Shown: one piece after another, positions 7,405 through 16,461 of the stretch | How the letters are laid out: each line of letters starts with the position of its first letter | How positions within the stretch are numbered: the stretch's first letter is position 1 | NCBI GenBank assembly: GCA_046347475.1 | Contig: JAXMGD010000004.1 | Span: 310,001 to 374,000, forward strand | Direction: 5' to 3' | DNA: 64,000 nt | Origin: CAMCXE01 sp046347475 | GTDB lineage: Bacteria; Pseudomonadota; Gammaproteobacteria; Pseudomonadales; Cellvibrionaceae | The notes under the pieces: model-generated | Database searches by the model: none | Told to the model about the DNA's origin: nothing | What the model saw: only the letters and a program-made list of their open reading frames with translations | Made by a program: the position numbers and the translations under genes

Positions 7405-10128
7405 ATGACAAAACGAATGTTAGTAAACGCCACCCAAGCGGAAGAAATCCGCGTTGCCCTGGTGGACAATCAGCGCCTGTACGACCTTGATATTGAAAGC
7501 CGTCAGCGCGAACAAAAAAAAGCCAATATTTATAAAGGAAAAATTACCCGCGTCGAGCCTTCGTTAGAGGCTGCATTTGTTGATTACGGCGCAGAACGCC
7601 ACGGCTTTTTACCCCTTAAAGAAATTTCCCGCGAATATTTTGCCCGCTCTGAGCGTGACGGCGACGGCCGCACTCGCATCAAAGACCTAATAAAAGAGGG
7701 CACAGAAGTCATTGTCCAAGTGGATAAAGAAGAACGCGGCAACAAAGGTGCAGCCCTTACTACCTTCATTAGTCTAGCTGGACGCTACCTGGTATTAATG
7801 CCCAACAACCCCCGCGCAGGCGGCATTTCCCGCCGCATCGATGGCGATGATCGCGCTGACCTCAAAGACGCCCTGAGCCACATCGACGTACCCCAAGGCA
7901 TGGGTGTAATTATTCGCACCGCAGGCGTTGGCCGCACCGCTGAGGAATTACAGCGGGATTTAAGCCGCCAAGTACAGTTGTGGGAGTCCATCAAAACCTC
8001 CGCCGAGTCCGTACCGGCCCCGCATTTTTTATTCGAAGAAAGCGATGTCATCATCCGCGCGATCCGCGATTATTTGCGCCCGGATATTGTGGATGTATAC
8101 CTAGATACCCGCGACTCCTTTGAAAAAGCCCAAGCCTATGTTCAGCGCATCATGCCTGAATACCTCAACCGCATTAAGTTTTACCAAGAGAGCCTACCGC
8201 TTTTTAACCGCTACCAGATCGAAGGCCAGATCGAAACCGCGTTTGAGCGCGAAGTAAAACTGCCCTCCGGCGGCGCCATAGTAATCGACATTACCGAAGC
8301 GCTGGTCAGCATCGACATCAACTCCTCCCGCGCCACCAAAGGCGGCGATATTGAGGAAACGGCTCTTGCCACTAACCTTGAAGCGGCTGATGAAATCGCC
8401 CGTCAATTGCGCTTACGGGATATTGGCGGCCTGGTAGTCATCGACTTTATTGATATGCAGGCCCCCCGCAATCAGCGCGATGTAGTAAACCGCATGCGCG
8501 ATGCCCTGGCCATTGACCGCGCCCGCGTGCAAATCGGCACTATTTCGCGCTTTGGCTTGCTTGAGATGTCCCGCCAGCGCCTGCGCCCGTCCCTAGAGGA
8601 AACCACGTCTAAAGTCTGCCCGCGCTGTCACGGTCAAGGCACCATTCGCGATACCAAATCCCTGTCGTTATCGATCCTGCGCATTATTGAAGAGGAAGCG
8701 AAGAAAGAGCGCAGTGCCGAAATTCGCGCGGTAGTACCCGTACCTGTGGGCACCTTTTTGCTCAATGAAAAACGCACCGCCATCAGTCAAATCGAGGCTC
8801 GTCATAACGCCCGAGTGGTCATTCTGCCCAACGCCGATATGGTAACGCCCCACTACCAAGTCACCCGCCTGCGCGATGACGAGATCGACAATACTGAGCT
8901 GAGCTACAACATCAAGCTGATTAATGAAGACGCCATTGAAGAAGCTCAGGATGCCAAAGCTGCACTGCCTTCGACAGCGAAAGCCGCCATTAGCCAGATA
9001 ACACCGCTGGGCAACGCGGTGGAATTGCCAACGACCAAGCCTGAACCTACTGCTCTGGCCACTGCTGCCGAACCCGGCATTGTAGGCAAGCTCATGAGCT
9101 TCTTTGGCAACCTGTTCAAATCAGAGCCACCCGCCAAAGAAGAAGCCAGCCCCCAAACGAGACCTCAACAGGGGCGAAATCGTCATGATGGCCGCCAGCG
9201 TCACCGCAGGGACCATCGCCGCGATCGCAATGATCGAGCGGATCGCAAAGAAGAAATCACCGACAACCGCTCAGCTGACAGCAACGAACGCCCTGCCCAA
9301 AAGCCGCGGCACGAGCGCGCTGACAACCGAGTGCGCGATGAAAAACCCGCTCGCAATGAATTGGCGGACACAGCCAAGTCTAACGATCGATCACCCAATG
9401 ACCGCTCACGCAACCGCCGTGGCCGCGCCCAAGAAGTACGCGCCGCGGAACCCGCTGCTGACATCAATACCGTTGCTGTCGATACCAAGAGCGAACAAGA
9501 GGATCGCCCTCAAAGACGTCCCAACAATCGCCGCCCTAAACCCCATGAGCGCCAACGTGGCCCCAGAACAGAGGAACCCACCACGCAAGAAGCCAACAGC
9601 GATCAACCCATTGATTTAGCTGAGCTGGAAGAGCAATTAAGCGCCGCCATTGCTGAAAACCAAAAAGCCCGGCAAGAAGCGCCCGCAAATCCATTTATCG
9701 AAGCTACCGCTGCACAACCAGAGACAGCCCCAGTAGAGAGCGCTCCTGCCGTTACCGCTGAACCCAAAGCAGTCATCGCTCAGGCGGCCCCAGTCCAAGA
9801 GCCGCCTCAACTGGTTGAGCAGACTCCTGCTGCGCCTATTGCAGCACCTGTACCTACTGAGATAAAAGCAGACGTGAAGGAAGAAATTGCACCTACAGCT
9901 GCGCGTGTGGAATCACCCACTCCAGAAGCGGCAGCGCCCGGCGGCACACGAGCCAGCAATGATCCACGCATCAATCCAAAGCCAATTAAATCAGAGGTGC
10001 TGCATGTAGCAGCCGCGCCGATTATTTTTAGAGCCTTGGATACTGCTTTACCGGCGGCCATTGAACGTCAACCGAGGGATTTACAGCGCCCCCTCAATGA
10101 TCCTCGCAGCCTGAAACGAAAAGCGTGA
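7405..10128 (+). CDS. rne: Ribonuclease E
   Basis: This endoribonuclease is the scaffold of the RNA degradosome and matures rRNA and tRNA. In 907 residues it shows an S1 domain (about 35-125) and a DNase I-like catalytic part with VSIDINSSRATKG and VVIDFIDM (Mg-binding Asp residues). The Zn-link CPRCHGQGT is near residue 405. From about residue 580 the protein is disordered: an Arg-rich RNA-binding stretch (RRDHRRDRNDRADRK, NRRPKPHERQRGPR), then a Pro/Ala/Glu-rich tail. The ATG at 7405 follows GAGAG. Catalytic domains are intact; the tail resembles other gammaproteobacterial RNase E only in composition. Confidence 0.97.
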   Translation: MTKRMLVNATQAEEIRVALVDNQRLYDLDIESRQREQKKANIYKGKITRVEPSLEAAFVDYGAERHGFLPLKEISREYFARSERDGDGRTRIKDLIKEGTEVIVQVDKEERGNKGAALTTFISLAGRYLVLMPNNPRAGGISRRIDGDDRADLKDALSHIDVPQGMGVIIRTAGVGRTAEELQRDLSRQVQLWESIKTSAESVPAPHFLFEESDVIIRAIRDYLRPDIVDVYLDTRDSFEKAQAYVQRIMPEYLNRIKFYQESLPLFNRYQIEGQIETAFEREVKLPSGGAIVIDITEALVSIDINSSRATKGGDIEETALATNLEAADEIARQLRLRDIGGLVVIDFIDMQAPRNQRDVVNRMRDALAIDRARVQIGTISRFGLLEMSRQRLRPSLEETTSKVCPRCHGQGTIRDTKSLSLSILRIIEEEAKKERSAEIRAVVPVPVGTFLLNEKRTAISQIEARHNARVVILPNADMVTPHYQVTRLRDDEIDNTELSYNIKLINEDAIEEAQDAKAALPSTAKAAISQITPLGNAVELPTTKPEPTALATAAEPGIVGKLMSFFGNLFKSEPPAKEEASPQTRPQQGRNRHDGRQRHRRDHRRDRNDRADRKEEITDNRSADSNERPAQKPRHERADNRVRDEKPARNELADTAKSNDRSPNDRSRNRRGRAQEVRAAEPAADINTVAVDTKSEQEDRPQRRPNNRRPKPHERQRGPRTEEPTTQEANSDQPIDLAELEEQLSAAIAENQKARQEAPANPFIEATAAQPETAPVESAPAVTAEPKAVIAQAAPVQEPPQLVEQTPAAPIAAPVPTEIKADVKEEIAPTAARVESPTPEAAAPGGTRASNDPRINPKPIKSEVLHVAAAPIIFRALDTALPAAIERQPRDLQRPLNDPRSLKRKA

Positions 10129-10209
10129 CAGGGTGCGCGCCAAGGAGGGCGCCCAAGTCCAAGCTGTGAATAAATATTGAGAAAAAACAAATGCCTACCC
10201 AGAAATTTG

Positions 10210-10239
10210 TTGCCCCAAAAGATAAAAGCTCTATATAAT
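10210..10239 (+). promoter_or_regulatory. Promoter of tRNA-Ser
   Basis: TTGCCC (10210-10215), an 18-bp spacer and a perfect TATAAT (10234-10239) are followed by a GC-rich stretch (CGCGGCC) before the tRNA. GC-rich discriminators are typical of stringently controlled stable-RNA promoters. Confidence 0.75.
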
Positions 10240-10252
10240 CGCGGCCTCATTT

Positions 10253-10340
10253 GGAGGGGTGGCTGAGTGGCCTAAAGCGGCGGTCTTGAAAACCGTTGAG
10301 TGTAAAAGCTCCCAGGGTTCGAATCCCTGCCCCTCCGCCA
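10253..10340 (+). tRNA. tRNA-Ser (anticodon TGA)
   Basis: The acceptor arms GGAGGGG (10253-10259) and CCCCTCC (10330-10336) pair perfectly, followed by G and an encoded CCA. The anticodon loop CTTGAAA gives TGA at 10287-10289. There is a long variable arm typical of tRNA-Ser and a T arm GGGTTCGAATCCC. The 88-nt length suits serine tRNAs. The 3' end of a tRNA can be an integration site, but no integrase follows. Confidence 0.98.
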
Positions 10341-10344
10341 TATT

Positions 10345-10370
10345 AAAACCTCGCTTCGCGAGGTTTTTTT
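10345..10370 (+). terminator. Rho-independent terminator after tRNA-Ser
   Basis: The 10-bp stem AAAACCTCGC / GCGAGGTTTT with a TTC loop runs into seven T residues. It begins 4 bp after the CCA end. Confidence 0.93.
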
Positions 10371-10427
10371 CGCCTCTGGTTTTATCCCACACAGATCAAC
10401 TGCAATAAACGCCGAACAATTCGATTA

Positions 10428-10557
10428 ATAGCTGTACGGAAGCAATGAATACACATCATTTCAGACCGTCAAAAGGAGAGATCTTTTTGACGAGCCTATA
10501 GGGATGTATCCACGGCGTGTCTGAAATAATGCGTATTCATTGCCGGTGCCTAGGTAA
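10428..10557 (+). repeat. Structured repeat family 1, copy 1
   Basis: An outer stem of 25 bp (10442-10466 with 10519-10543, two mismatches) encloses the hairpin CGTCAAAA...TTTTTGACG (10467-10492). A second small arm containing GGGATGTATCCACGGC follows. The ends read AGCTGTACGGAA and GGTGCCTAGGTA. The same design recurs at 17227, 41816, 52097 and 53782. This copy lies between tRNA-Ser and the GntR operon; with the operator it fills the 10371-10696 gap. Confidence 0.9.
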
Positions 10558-10649
10558 TAACTTAGCGGCGTGCATCATCTGATTTAACCAGCCCCAAAAG
10601 ACCAAAATTCGCAAAAGTGAATTAAACCGATTAACCCAGTCTACGCCCT

Positions 10650-10673
10650 GGTGTTATGGTTCAACATAACACC
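10650..10673 (+). promoter_or_regulatory. Perfect palindromic operator upstream of the GntR-ABC operon
   Basis: Two perfect 9-bp arms (GGTGTTATG and its complement CATAACACC) flank GTTCAA. The site ends 23 bp before the gntR start and overlaps a possible -10 (TATGGT, 10655-10660) served by TTAACC (10631-10636). YtrA-type GntR repressors commonly bind such a palindrome and repress their own operon; the pairing here is inference from position. Confidence 0.75.
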
Positions 10674-10696
10674 AAACCACTAAAGGTGAATTACGG

Positions 10697-11098
10697 GTGA
10701 GCCAGTCAGACATGACCCATCCCTGGGGAGAGCACCAGCCTATCTACAAACAGTTGCGCGAGCGCATTGTTAGCCTATTGCTGTCTGGCGCCTTCAAAGA
10801 AGGGCAGTCGATGCCCTCTATTCGGCAATTAGCCAGTGAATGCCAGATTAACCATTTAACAGTGAGCAAGGCCTACCAAGAATTAGTGGATATAGGTCTG
10901 CTGGAAATAAAACGGGGCCAGGGAATGTATGTAGCCAAAGGCGCCGCAACACAATTAATGCACCTGGAACGCGAAAAATTTATGCACTTAGAGTTACCGC
11001 ATTTAATTAAACGCGCACATCAACTGGGTATCAGCAAAGCTGAAATTTGCGAGGTAATTATGGCGCATATTGCACAACCAACGCCCCCTCAGGAGTAA
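10697..11098 (+). CDS. GntR-family transcriptional regulator, YtrA subfamily
   Basis: This short (133-residue) regulator has an N-terminal winged helix-turn-helix (QPIYKQLRERIVSLLLSGAFKEG, then SIRQLASECQINHLTVSKAYQEL). Only a small helical C-terminal part follows, the YtrA layout, with no ligand-binding FadR/HutC domain. It starts with GTG at 10697; an in-frame ATG lies five codons later. It is 3 bp from the downstream ABC ATPase gene and is probably the autorepressor acting at the palindrome just upstream. Confidence 0.9.
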   Translation: MSQSDMTHPWGEHQPIYKQLRERIVSLLLSGAFKEGQSMPSIRQLASECQINHLTVSKAYQELVDIGLLEIKRGQGMYVAKGAATQLMHLEREKFMHLELPHLIKRAHQLGISKAEICEVIMAHIAQPTPPQE

Positions 11099-11101
11099 TA
11101 A

Positions 11102-11956
11102 ATGGAATGGGTCATTGAAGGGCACAACCTGGGTAAAACCTACGGATCCAAAACTGTGCTTGAGCACGTTGATTTAAACATTGCCCCTGGCCGCATTGTT
11201 GGACTTATTGGTCCCAATGGAGCTGGCAAAACTACCTTATTAAAAGGTATTTTAGGGCTCACCCCTATCGAAGGCGAGCTGCGCGTCTTGGGGCATAACC
11301 CCTATAGCCAGCGCACCGAACTATTGGAGAATGTTTCTTTTATCGCCGATACAGCTATTTTGCCGCGCTGGTTAAAAGTTGCTGAAGCCATCGCGTATGT
11401 AGAAGGTGTGCACCGCAAATTTAACCGCGCCAAAGCTTTGGATCTTCTAACCAGAACCAACATTAAACTATCGGATACTATAAGAAATTTAAGCAAGGGC
11501 ATGACAACCCAATTGCACCTAGCCTTAATTATGGCAATTGACAGCCAATTACTCGTGCTGGATGAGCCTACCTTAGGCTTGGATATACTCTACCGCAAAC
11601 AATTTTATGAGACGCTACTTAATGATTATTATGACGCAAACAAAACACTGCTGATCACTACCCACCAAGTTGAGGAAATTGAAGGCATACTCACGGATAT
11701 AATTTTTATCAAACAGGGAAAAATTACGCTGAATATGCCCATGGATACACTACCCAATCGCTTTGCCATACTGCAGGTTGAACCCAACAGCATCGAAGCC
11801 GCCCGAGCATTAAAACCTATCTACAGCCGCACAGTGTTGGGTAGTGAATTTATGCTATTCGAAAACCCCAATTTTTCGGCCCTGACGCCGCTAGGTCGTT
11901 TAAACACACCAAGCCTTGCCGACCTCTTTGTAGCCAAAATGCAAACCACCTATTAA
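11102..11956 (+). CDS. ABC transporter ATP-binding protein
   Basis: This 284-residue ATPase shows Walker A GPNGAGKTT near residue 38, signature LSKGMTTQL near residue 130, Walker B LLVLDEPTLGLD near residue 150 and a switch His in TTHQVEE. It would power the permease encoded 11 bp downstream. With the YtrA regulator this matches operons that respond to cell-envelope or antibiotic stress (YtrABCDEF-like), but the substrate cannot be read from sequence. Confidence 0.93.
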   Translation: MEWVIEGHNLGKTYGSKTVLEHVDLNIAPGRIVGLIGPNGAGKTTLLKGILGLTPIEGELRVLGHNPYSQRTELLENVSFIADTAILPRWLKVAEAIAYVEGVHRKFNRAKALDLLTRTNIKLSDTIRNLSKGMTTQLHLALIMAIDSQLLVLDEPTLGLDILYRKQFYETLLNDYYDANKTLLITTHQVEEIEGILTDIIFIKQGKITLNMPMDTLPNRFAILQVEPNSIEAARALKPIYSRTVLGSEFMLFENPNFSALTPLGRLNTPSLADLFVAKMQTTY

Positions 11957-11967
11957 GGACAGCCGCC

Positions 11968-12885
11968 ATGAGGAAATTTTTAACCCTAATACGTCGCGAA
12001 CTATGGGAACATAAAACCGGCTTTATTGTGCTTCCTATCATATGCACATTAATCTTGAGCCTGCTATTGAGCATTGGATATCTGCGTTTTGCTCCGCCTC
12101 CCACCAACACAATTAGCTCCCCTACCCTTACTGAGAATTCCAGCACAGATCTCAATCAACAATTTTCAGCATTTAACAATTTGCCCATCAATCAATTACC
12201 CATATTTAGCCAGATTGACGCGCTTAATTCTGCCGCAGGGTTTTTAGGCTTTTCGCAGGCTGTGGTTGCCGTTGTGCTCGCAATTTTATTGCTCATAGTC
12301 ACACTCAATTATGCCCACCGAGCACTGTTCGACGACCGAAAAAATCGCGAAATTCTCTTCTGGCGCTCCATGCCAGTACGCGAAACTGAAAACCTGCTTG
12401 CCAAGCTAGCAATGATCTACGGTTTAGCTCCCCTAATGCTCTTAGCTATGACGTTTTTGACCGGTTTGATTAGTTGGTTAGCGGCTGCAGGCCATGGGGC
12501 GCACGACGCTTTTCTTGCCATCACAAAACTAACGGCTGCCTTTAGCGCCTATAAAAACTGCCTACTGGTGTTCCTGGCACTATTACCTGTATTTAGCTGG
12601 ACTTTACTTGCCTCAGCCTACGCAAAAAAATCGCCTTTTTTGCTTAGCACCTTTATGCCAATTGGACTAATCGTGTTTGATCGCTTCGCTCACTGGGCAA
12701 CAGGCATTAACCTATACATTCGCGCAAGTGTAGGAGCCTACACCGACTACCTGACACACTCACTGCAGGCTATTAATAGTGGTATTTCCTCATCCCATAT
12801 CCCAGCATCGGTGTTGGTTATCTTAGTTAGCGCCCTCTTCCTTGCATGCACCCTTTGGTTGCGCAACCATCGTTACGAGCTATAA
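11968..12885 (+). CDS. ABC-2 type membrane permease
   Basis: The 305-residue inner-membrane protein has about six hydrophobic segments: an N-terminal anchor near residues 20-38, then segments near 90-112, 145-168, 195-215, 225-240 and 275-295. A polar loop of about 50 residues follows the first. FDDRKNREILFWRSMPVRETE after the second segment is a pattern seen in ABC-2 exporters. It is the last gene of the gntR-ATPase-permease operon; no clear terminator follows. Confidence 0.88.
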   Translation: MRKFLTLIRRELWEHKTGFIVLPIICTLILSLLLSIGYLRFAPPPTNTISSPTLTENSSTDLNQQFSAFNNLPINQLPIFSQIDALNSAAGFLGFSQAVVAVVLAILLLIVTLNYAHRALFDDRKNREILFWRSMPVRETENLLAKLAMIYGLAPLMLLAMTFLTGLISWLAAAGHGAHDAFLAITKLTAAFSAYKNCLLVFLALLPVFSWTLLASAYAKKSPFLLSTFMPIGLIVFDRFAHWATGINLYIRASVGAYTDYLTHSLQAINSGISSSHIPASVLVILVSALFLACTLWLRNHRYEL

Positions 12886-13111
12886 AACAGGGTGAGAAAA
12901 TTCCCCACTTACATGCCCATAAAATAAATCCGCCAGCCCCCTTGTTTAGCTTTTACGCTAGCATTGACGGGGTTAACCGGGCTTGGGTAGGTGTGAATGC
13001 AAACAGAATCACAGCCCGCCATCACGCCTAGTGGTAAAGTGAACCATTAGAAGCTGCGAAGCATAACAAGCAGCCTTAAATCAACTTGTGGTTTTAACGT
13101 CGGTATCACAC

Positions 13112-14392
13112 ATGCACTCACACACTTCTCGATTTTCCTTGCTCAGCCAACACACCACCTTAGCCAAATTATTATCTGCGTGCGTTGTTACAGCAGCCGT
13201 AACAGCCTGTAGCGGCCCGGTGGGCGAATCCAGCTCATCAAGTTCAAGTAGTTCTTCTAGCAGCTCCTCCAGCTCAAGCAGTTCCTCAAGCTCCAGCAGC
13301 TCGTCCAGTTCAAGTAGTTCCTCAAGCTCCAGCAGCTCGTCTGGCCGCAGCAGTTCTTCGTCTAGCTCTAGCTCGTCTTCTTCATCAGGAGCGGCTATTA
13401 CTGCCCCTGCCGAATGGTCTCGTTGCTCGTCCTGCCACGGCACAAAAGGCCAAAACATAGACGTTTTGTTTTTGGGTAATAATCTCGAATCTGAGATTGC
13501 CACTATGCCTCCGAGTGGCACCAAGTGCACTGGCACATGCAATACCAATGTAGCCAAGTACTTAAGGGCGGTTCAGGGTGTGAGCACATCATCAAGCTCA
13601 AGCAGCTCTTCAAGTTCTAGCTCCAGCAGTTCATCCAGCTCTAGCTCCAGTGGCTCGTCAGGTGGCGTGGGCGGAATTTTGTTTGAAGATAGTTTTGAAT
13701 TTACCGACCTAGGCAAATTCCCCAAGGGTTGGAACTACTTTGTTGAATACCAACAAAACCCTGGTCATATCGATCCCACTAAGTACATGACTGTAGTTTC
13801 CGGTGCCAAAGTGGGTAACCGCGCCTTGTTGATTAAAGGCGGCGCGAACAATCCATCGATGATTACCCATGCTTTACCGACCGGCCTTAATAAAGTCTAC
13901 ATGCGCGCCTGGGTTAAATTTACCCGCAAACTGGGCCAAAACCCCGGAGCCAACCATGAAACCCTGATGGGTATTCGCGGCAAAGTGGGCAGTGCAGACA
14001 ATGAAATCCGCTTCGGTGAAATCAAAGGCGTGATTGGCACCAATGAAGTCCCCACCGACAATATTGCACCTAAGATGGATCAATGGGGCAAAGGCCCTGT
14101 GTTAGCCGCTAACACCTGGCACTGTATTGAAGTCGCGTTCCGCGGTGATATGGCCTATAACACGGTTTATGCTTATGCCAACGGCACTTTAGTACATTCC
14201 ATCACTTCGGCAAGCGACTGGCAAAACGGTGCGCTTTCGGCAAACTGGATGAATGGCAAATTTAATGAAGTAATCTTTGGCTGGCACAGCTTCAGCGGTT
14301 TCTCTAATGAAGTTACCCTTGATGATGTGGTAGTGTCGAAAGAACCGGTCGGCTGTGATTACACTGTAGGTTCTGGCCCTGCAGTTCAATAA
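13112..14392 (+). CDS. Poly-Ser-linked lipoprotein with CxxCH (cytochrome-like) module and C-terminal jelly-roll domain
   Basis: The predicted outer-membrane or surface lipoprotein has a signal peptide ending VTAC (lipobox). A poly-Ser linker of more than 40 residues follows, then a small module with WSRCSSCHGTKGQN (haem-type CxxCH), GNNLESEIATMPPSG and AKYLRAV. A second poly-Ser linker leads to about 230 residues resembling concanavalin-like lectin/lyase folds (GILFEDSFEFTDLGKFPKGW, VYMRAWVKF, NEVTLDDVVVS). The frame is open from GTG 13088; ATG 13112 gives the better signal peptide. The C-terminal part may bind or cleave plant polysaccharide, and the CxxCH module may pass electrons to oxidative enzymes; both are inferences. 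A strong terminator follows. Confidence 0.85.
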   Translation: MHSHTSRFSLLSQHTTLAKLLSACVVTAAVTACSGPVGESSSSSSSSSSSSSSSSSSSSSSSSSSSSSSSSSSSSSSGRSSSSSSSSSSSSSGAAITAPAEWSRCSSCHGTKGQNIDVLFLGNNLESEIATMPPSGTKCTGTCNTNVAKYLRAVQGVSTSSSSSSSSSSSSSSSSSSSSSGSSGGVGGILFEDSFEFTDLGKFPKGWNYFVEYQQNPGHIDPTKYMTVVSGAKVGNRALLIKGGANNPSMITHALPTGLNKVYMRAWVKFTRKLGQNPGANHETLMGIRGKVGSADNEIRFGEIKGVIGTNEVPTDNIAPKMDQWGKGPVLAANTWHCIEVAFRGDMAYNTVYAYANGTLVHSITSASDWQNGALSANWMNGKFNEVIFGWHSFSGFSNEVTLDDVVVSKEPVGCDYTVGSGPAVQ

Positions 14393-14414
14393 TTGATACC
14401 CACCTTAAATCAAT

Positions 14415-14442
14415 AAAGCCCTCTTTTGAGGGCTTTTTTTTT
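14415..14442 (+). terminator. Rho-independent terminator after the poly-Ser lipoprotein gene
   Basis: The stem AAAGCCCTC / GAGGGCTTT with a TTTT loop is followed by a run of T residues. Confidence 0.93.
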
Positions 14443-15131
14443 ATCTTTTTATTTATCGGATGTTGAGTACATACAATTTTTACACAGCGATAGGCGGCGC
14501 CAAAACCGCTCTGTTAACAAGCGTGAACTTAATACCTGAGTATATTTTACCCTCTTTTCAAATGGAACCGTGCATGAAACACATCATTCTTCCTCTTGTT
14601 GTAACTACCGCTCTTCTCGGCTGCGGCAATAAATCATCCGCGCCTCCTGCAAGCCAACCCAACCAACCCCCAGCGGTCAAAGATGAGGCGACCATACTAA
14701 AAAATCAGTATCCACCTGTTGCCTACGACAAGGTTTCCGGCCTTAAAACACTGGCGGACTTTCCTATCGGCATGGAGGTGGCGGCAGGGGATGACGAGCG
14801 CAGTATTTTCAAAAAAACAGATCAACAACCTGTATTGCTATGGCATTTTAATAGCCTTGTGGCAGGCGTTATTATGAAGATGCGCCATTTACATCCGGAG
14901 GAAAATGGTTTTACCTTCGATCAAGCTGATGAATTAGTGGGCTACGCCGAAAAAAATAACATGCTTATGCATGGCCATACGCTTATATGGCACTGGGACT
15001 CTGAAATACCTGATTTTATGAAAACCTATAGTGGTGACTGGAAAACCATGTTGGATAAACATGTGTATGAAATTGTTAGCCACTTTAAAGGCCGGGTAAA
15101 AAGTTGGGATGTGGTCAATGAAGCAGTAGAA

Positions 15132-15139
15132 GAGACGTC
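15132..15139 (+). repeat. Target-site duplication, left copy
   Basis: GAGACGTC, identical to 16454-16461. The 8-bp duplication length is normal for IS256-family insertion. Confidence 0.92.
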
Positions 15140-16453
15140 GAGACTGTAAACCATTCTGTGTAACCACCCGCCTAAATATGAGCCCTTAACTGCGGCTCAA
15201 ATTCGATGATAAAGTGATTCATAGCCTCTTTCCAGTTACGTATCGGCATGGTCCATTTCTTAGAAGCTGCCTGGATAGCAAGAAATATCACCTTGGTAGC
15301 CGATTCGTCACTCGGAAAGAGTTTGCGTGTTTTTACCGCCTTGCGAATAACGCTATTTAACGATTCGATCGCATTCGTGGTATAGATCACCTTGCGAATA
15401 TCGGCAGGAAAATTAAAGAGCGTAATCAAGTTGGGCCAGTGATTTCGCCAGGATTGGCTTATGTGCGGATACTTTTCATCCCAGGTTCTAGCAAAATTAT
15501 CCAGCTCCATTAACGCCTCCGCCTCAGTGGTTGATTGATATATTTTCTTTAAATCGCCCGTCACCGCCCGATAGTCTTTCCAGGATACATATTTTAAAGA
15601 ATTGCGTGTCATATGAATAATACACAGCTGAATGCGTGCATCGGGATAAGCAGCATTGATTGCCGCCGGGAACCCCGTCAGGCCGTCGACACAGGCAATT
15701 AAAATCTGTTCAACCCCGCGATTTTTAAGCTCTGTAAGCACCTAAGCCAAAATTTGGCGCCTTCATTTTCAGACACCTACAGGCCTAATAATTCTTTTGA
15801 CCCCAGATTAACGCCCAAGGCTAAATACATCGCTTTGTTGATCACGCGCTTGTCGTGGCGAATTTTGATGTGGATGCAATCTAAATACAGGATGGGGTAA
15901 ACCGCCTCCAGCGGTCGATTTTGCCATTGAACAACCTGCTCCAATACTGCGTTGGTCACTTTGGATATCAGCCCCGCCGAAACCTCAGCGCCTTACATTT
16001 CCTGAAATGCAGCCACAATATCGCGTGTGCTCATACCCCGAGCATAGAGACTGAGAATTTGTTCATCCATGGACGTAAAACGCGTTTGACCTTTTTTAAT
16101 TAACAGCGGTTCAAAGCTGCCGTCGCGGTCACGGGGCGTATTGATGATTATTTCGCCGTGGTCGCCCTTGAGCTTCTTCGGGGTGCTGCCATTGCGACTA
16201 TTGCCCCCGTTGCGCCTTCTTTGGCGTGGGCGGGGTAGCCTCAGGTGTTCAGGTCAATTCAGCATTCAGCGCGGCTTCTACCACCATTTTGGTCAGTTGT
16301 GCGCTGAAGGCATTGAGGTCAGATGGTTTTTATCCCTTTGGCCAGCTCTTGCGCGAGGGTTTTCAGTGTGTTGGTGTCCATTGTGTTGCTCTATTTGGCG
16401 GGTCGCCAAACCCTATTCAACAATGGGCGGTTACACAATCTGGTTTACACTCT
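15140..16453 (-). mobile_element. IS256-family insertion sequence, degenerate, about 1.3 kb
   Basis: The ends carry imperfect inverted repeats of about 29 bp, recognisable by TGTAAACCA, then TGTGTAACC and CCC (near 15145-15170 and, reversed, 16424-16449). The length of 1314 bp suits IS256. It carries one transposase reading frame on the minus strand with several disabling changes, so it is unlikely to move without a transposase supplied in trans. Confidence 0.92.
15172..16381 (-). pseudogene. IS256/Mutator-family transposase, multiply disabled
   Basis: Pieces in three frames together spell a DDE transposase. It starts at 16381 (MDTNTLKTLAQELAKGIKT). Later come DGSFEPLLIKKGQTRF, the first catalytic Asp in LYLDCIHIKIRH, the second in ACVDGLTGFPAAI, and the Glu in TTNAIESLNSVIRK. 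Disruptions read directly: a frameshift near codon 20, small insertions before the GY(P)AHAKEG region, an in-frame stop after AAFQEM, another after KELLGL where Trp is expected, and a one-base loss before the final 189-residue stretch. The last 189 residues are clean. Confidence 0.92.
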
Positions 16454-16461
16454 GAGACGTC
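16454..16461 (+). repeat. Target-site duplication, right copy
   Basis: GAGACGTC, identical to 15132-15139. The xylanase frame continues directly from here. Confidence 0.92.

Noticed and set aside
10428..10557. CRISPR or ERIC element
   Set aside because: The copies are far apart, not in an array, and the sequence does not match the ERIC consensus as I remember it.
10253..10696. Integrated island at the tRNA-Ser 3' end
   Set aside because: There is no integrase gene and no second copy of the tRNA end in the window.
13081..13557. Minus-strand frame rich in Glu/Leu (158 codons)
   Set aside because: It is the antisense of the poly-Ser linker; the composition follows directly from reversing serine codons.
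15721..15780. Programmed frameshifting in the transposase
   Set aside because: There is no slippery sequence, and several other stops and indels occur, so decay is the simpler explanation.
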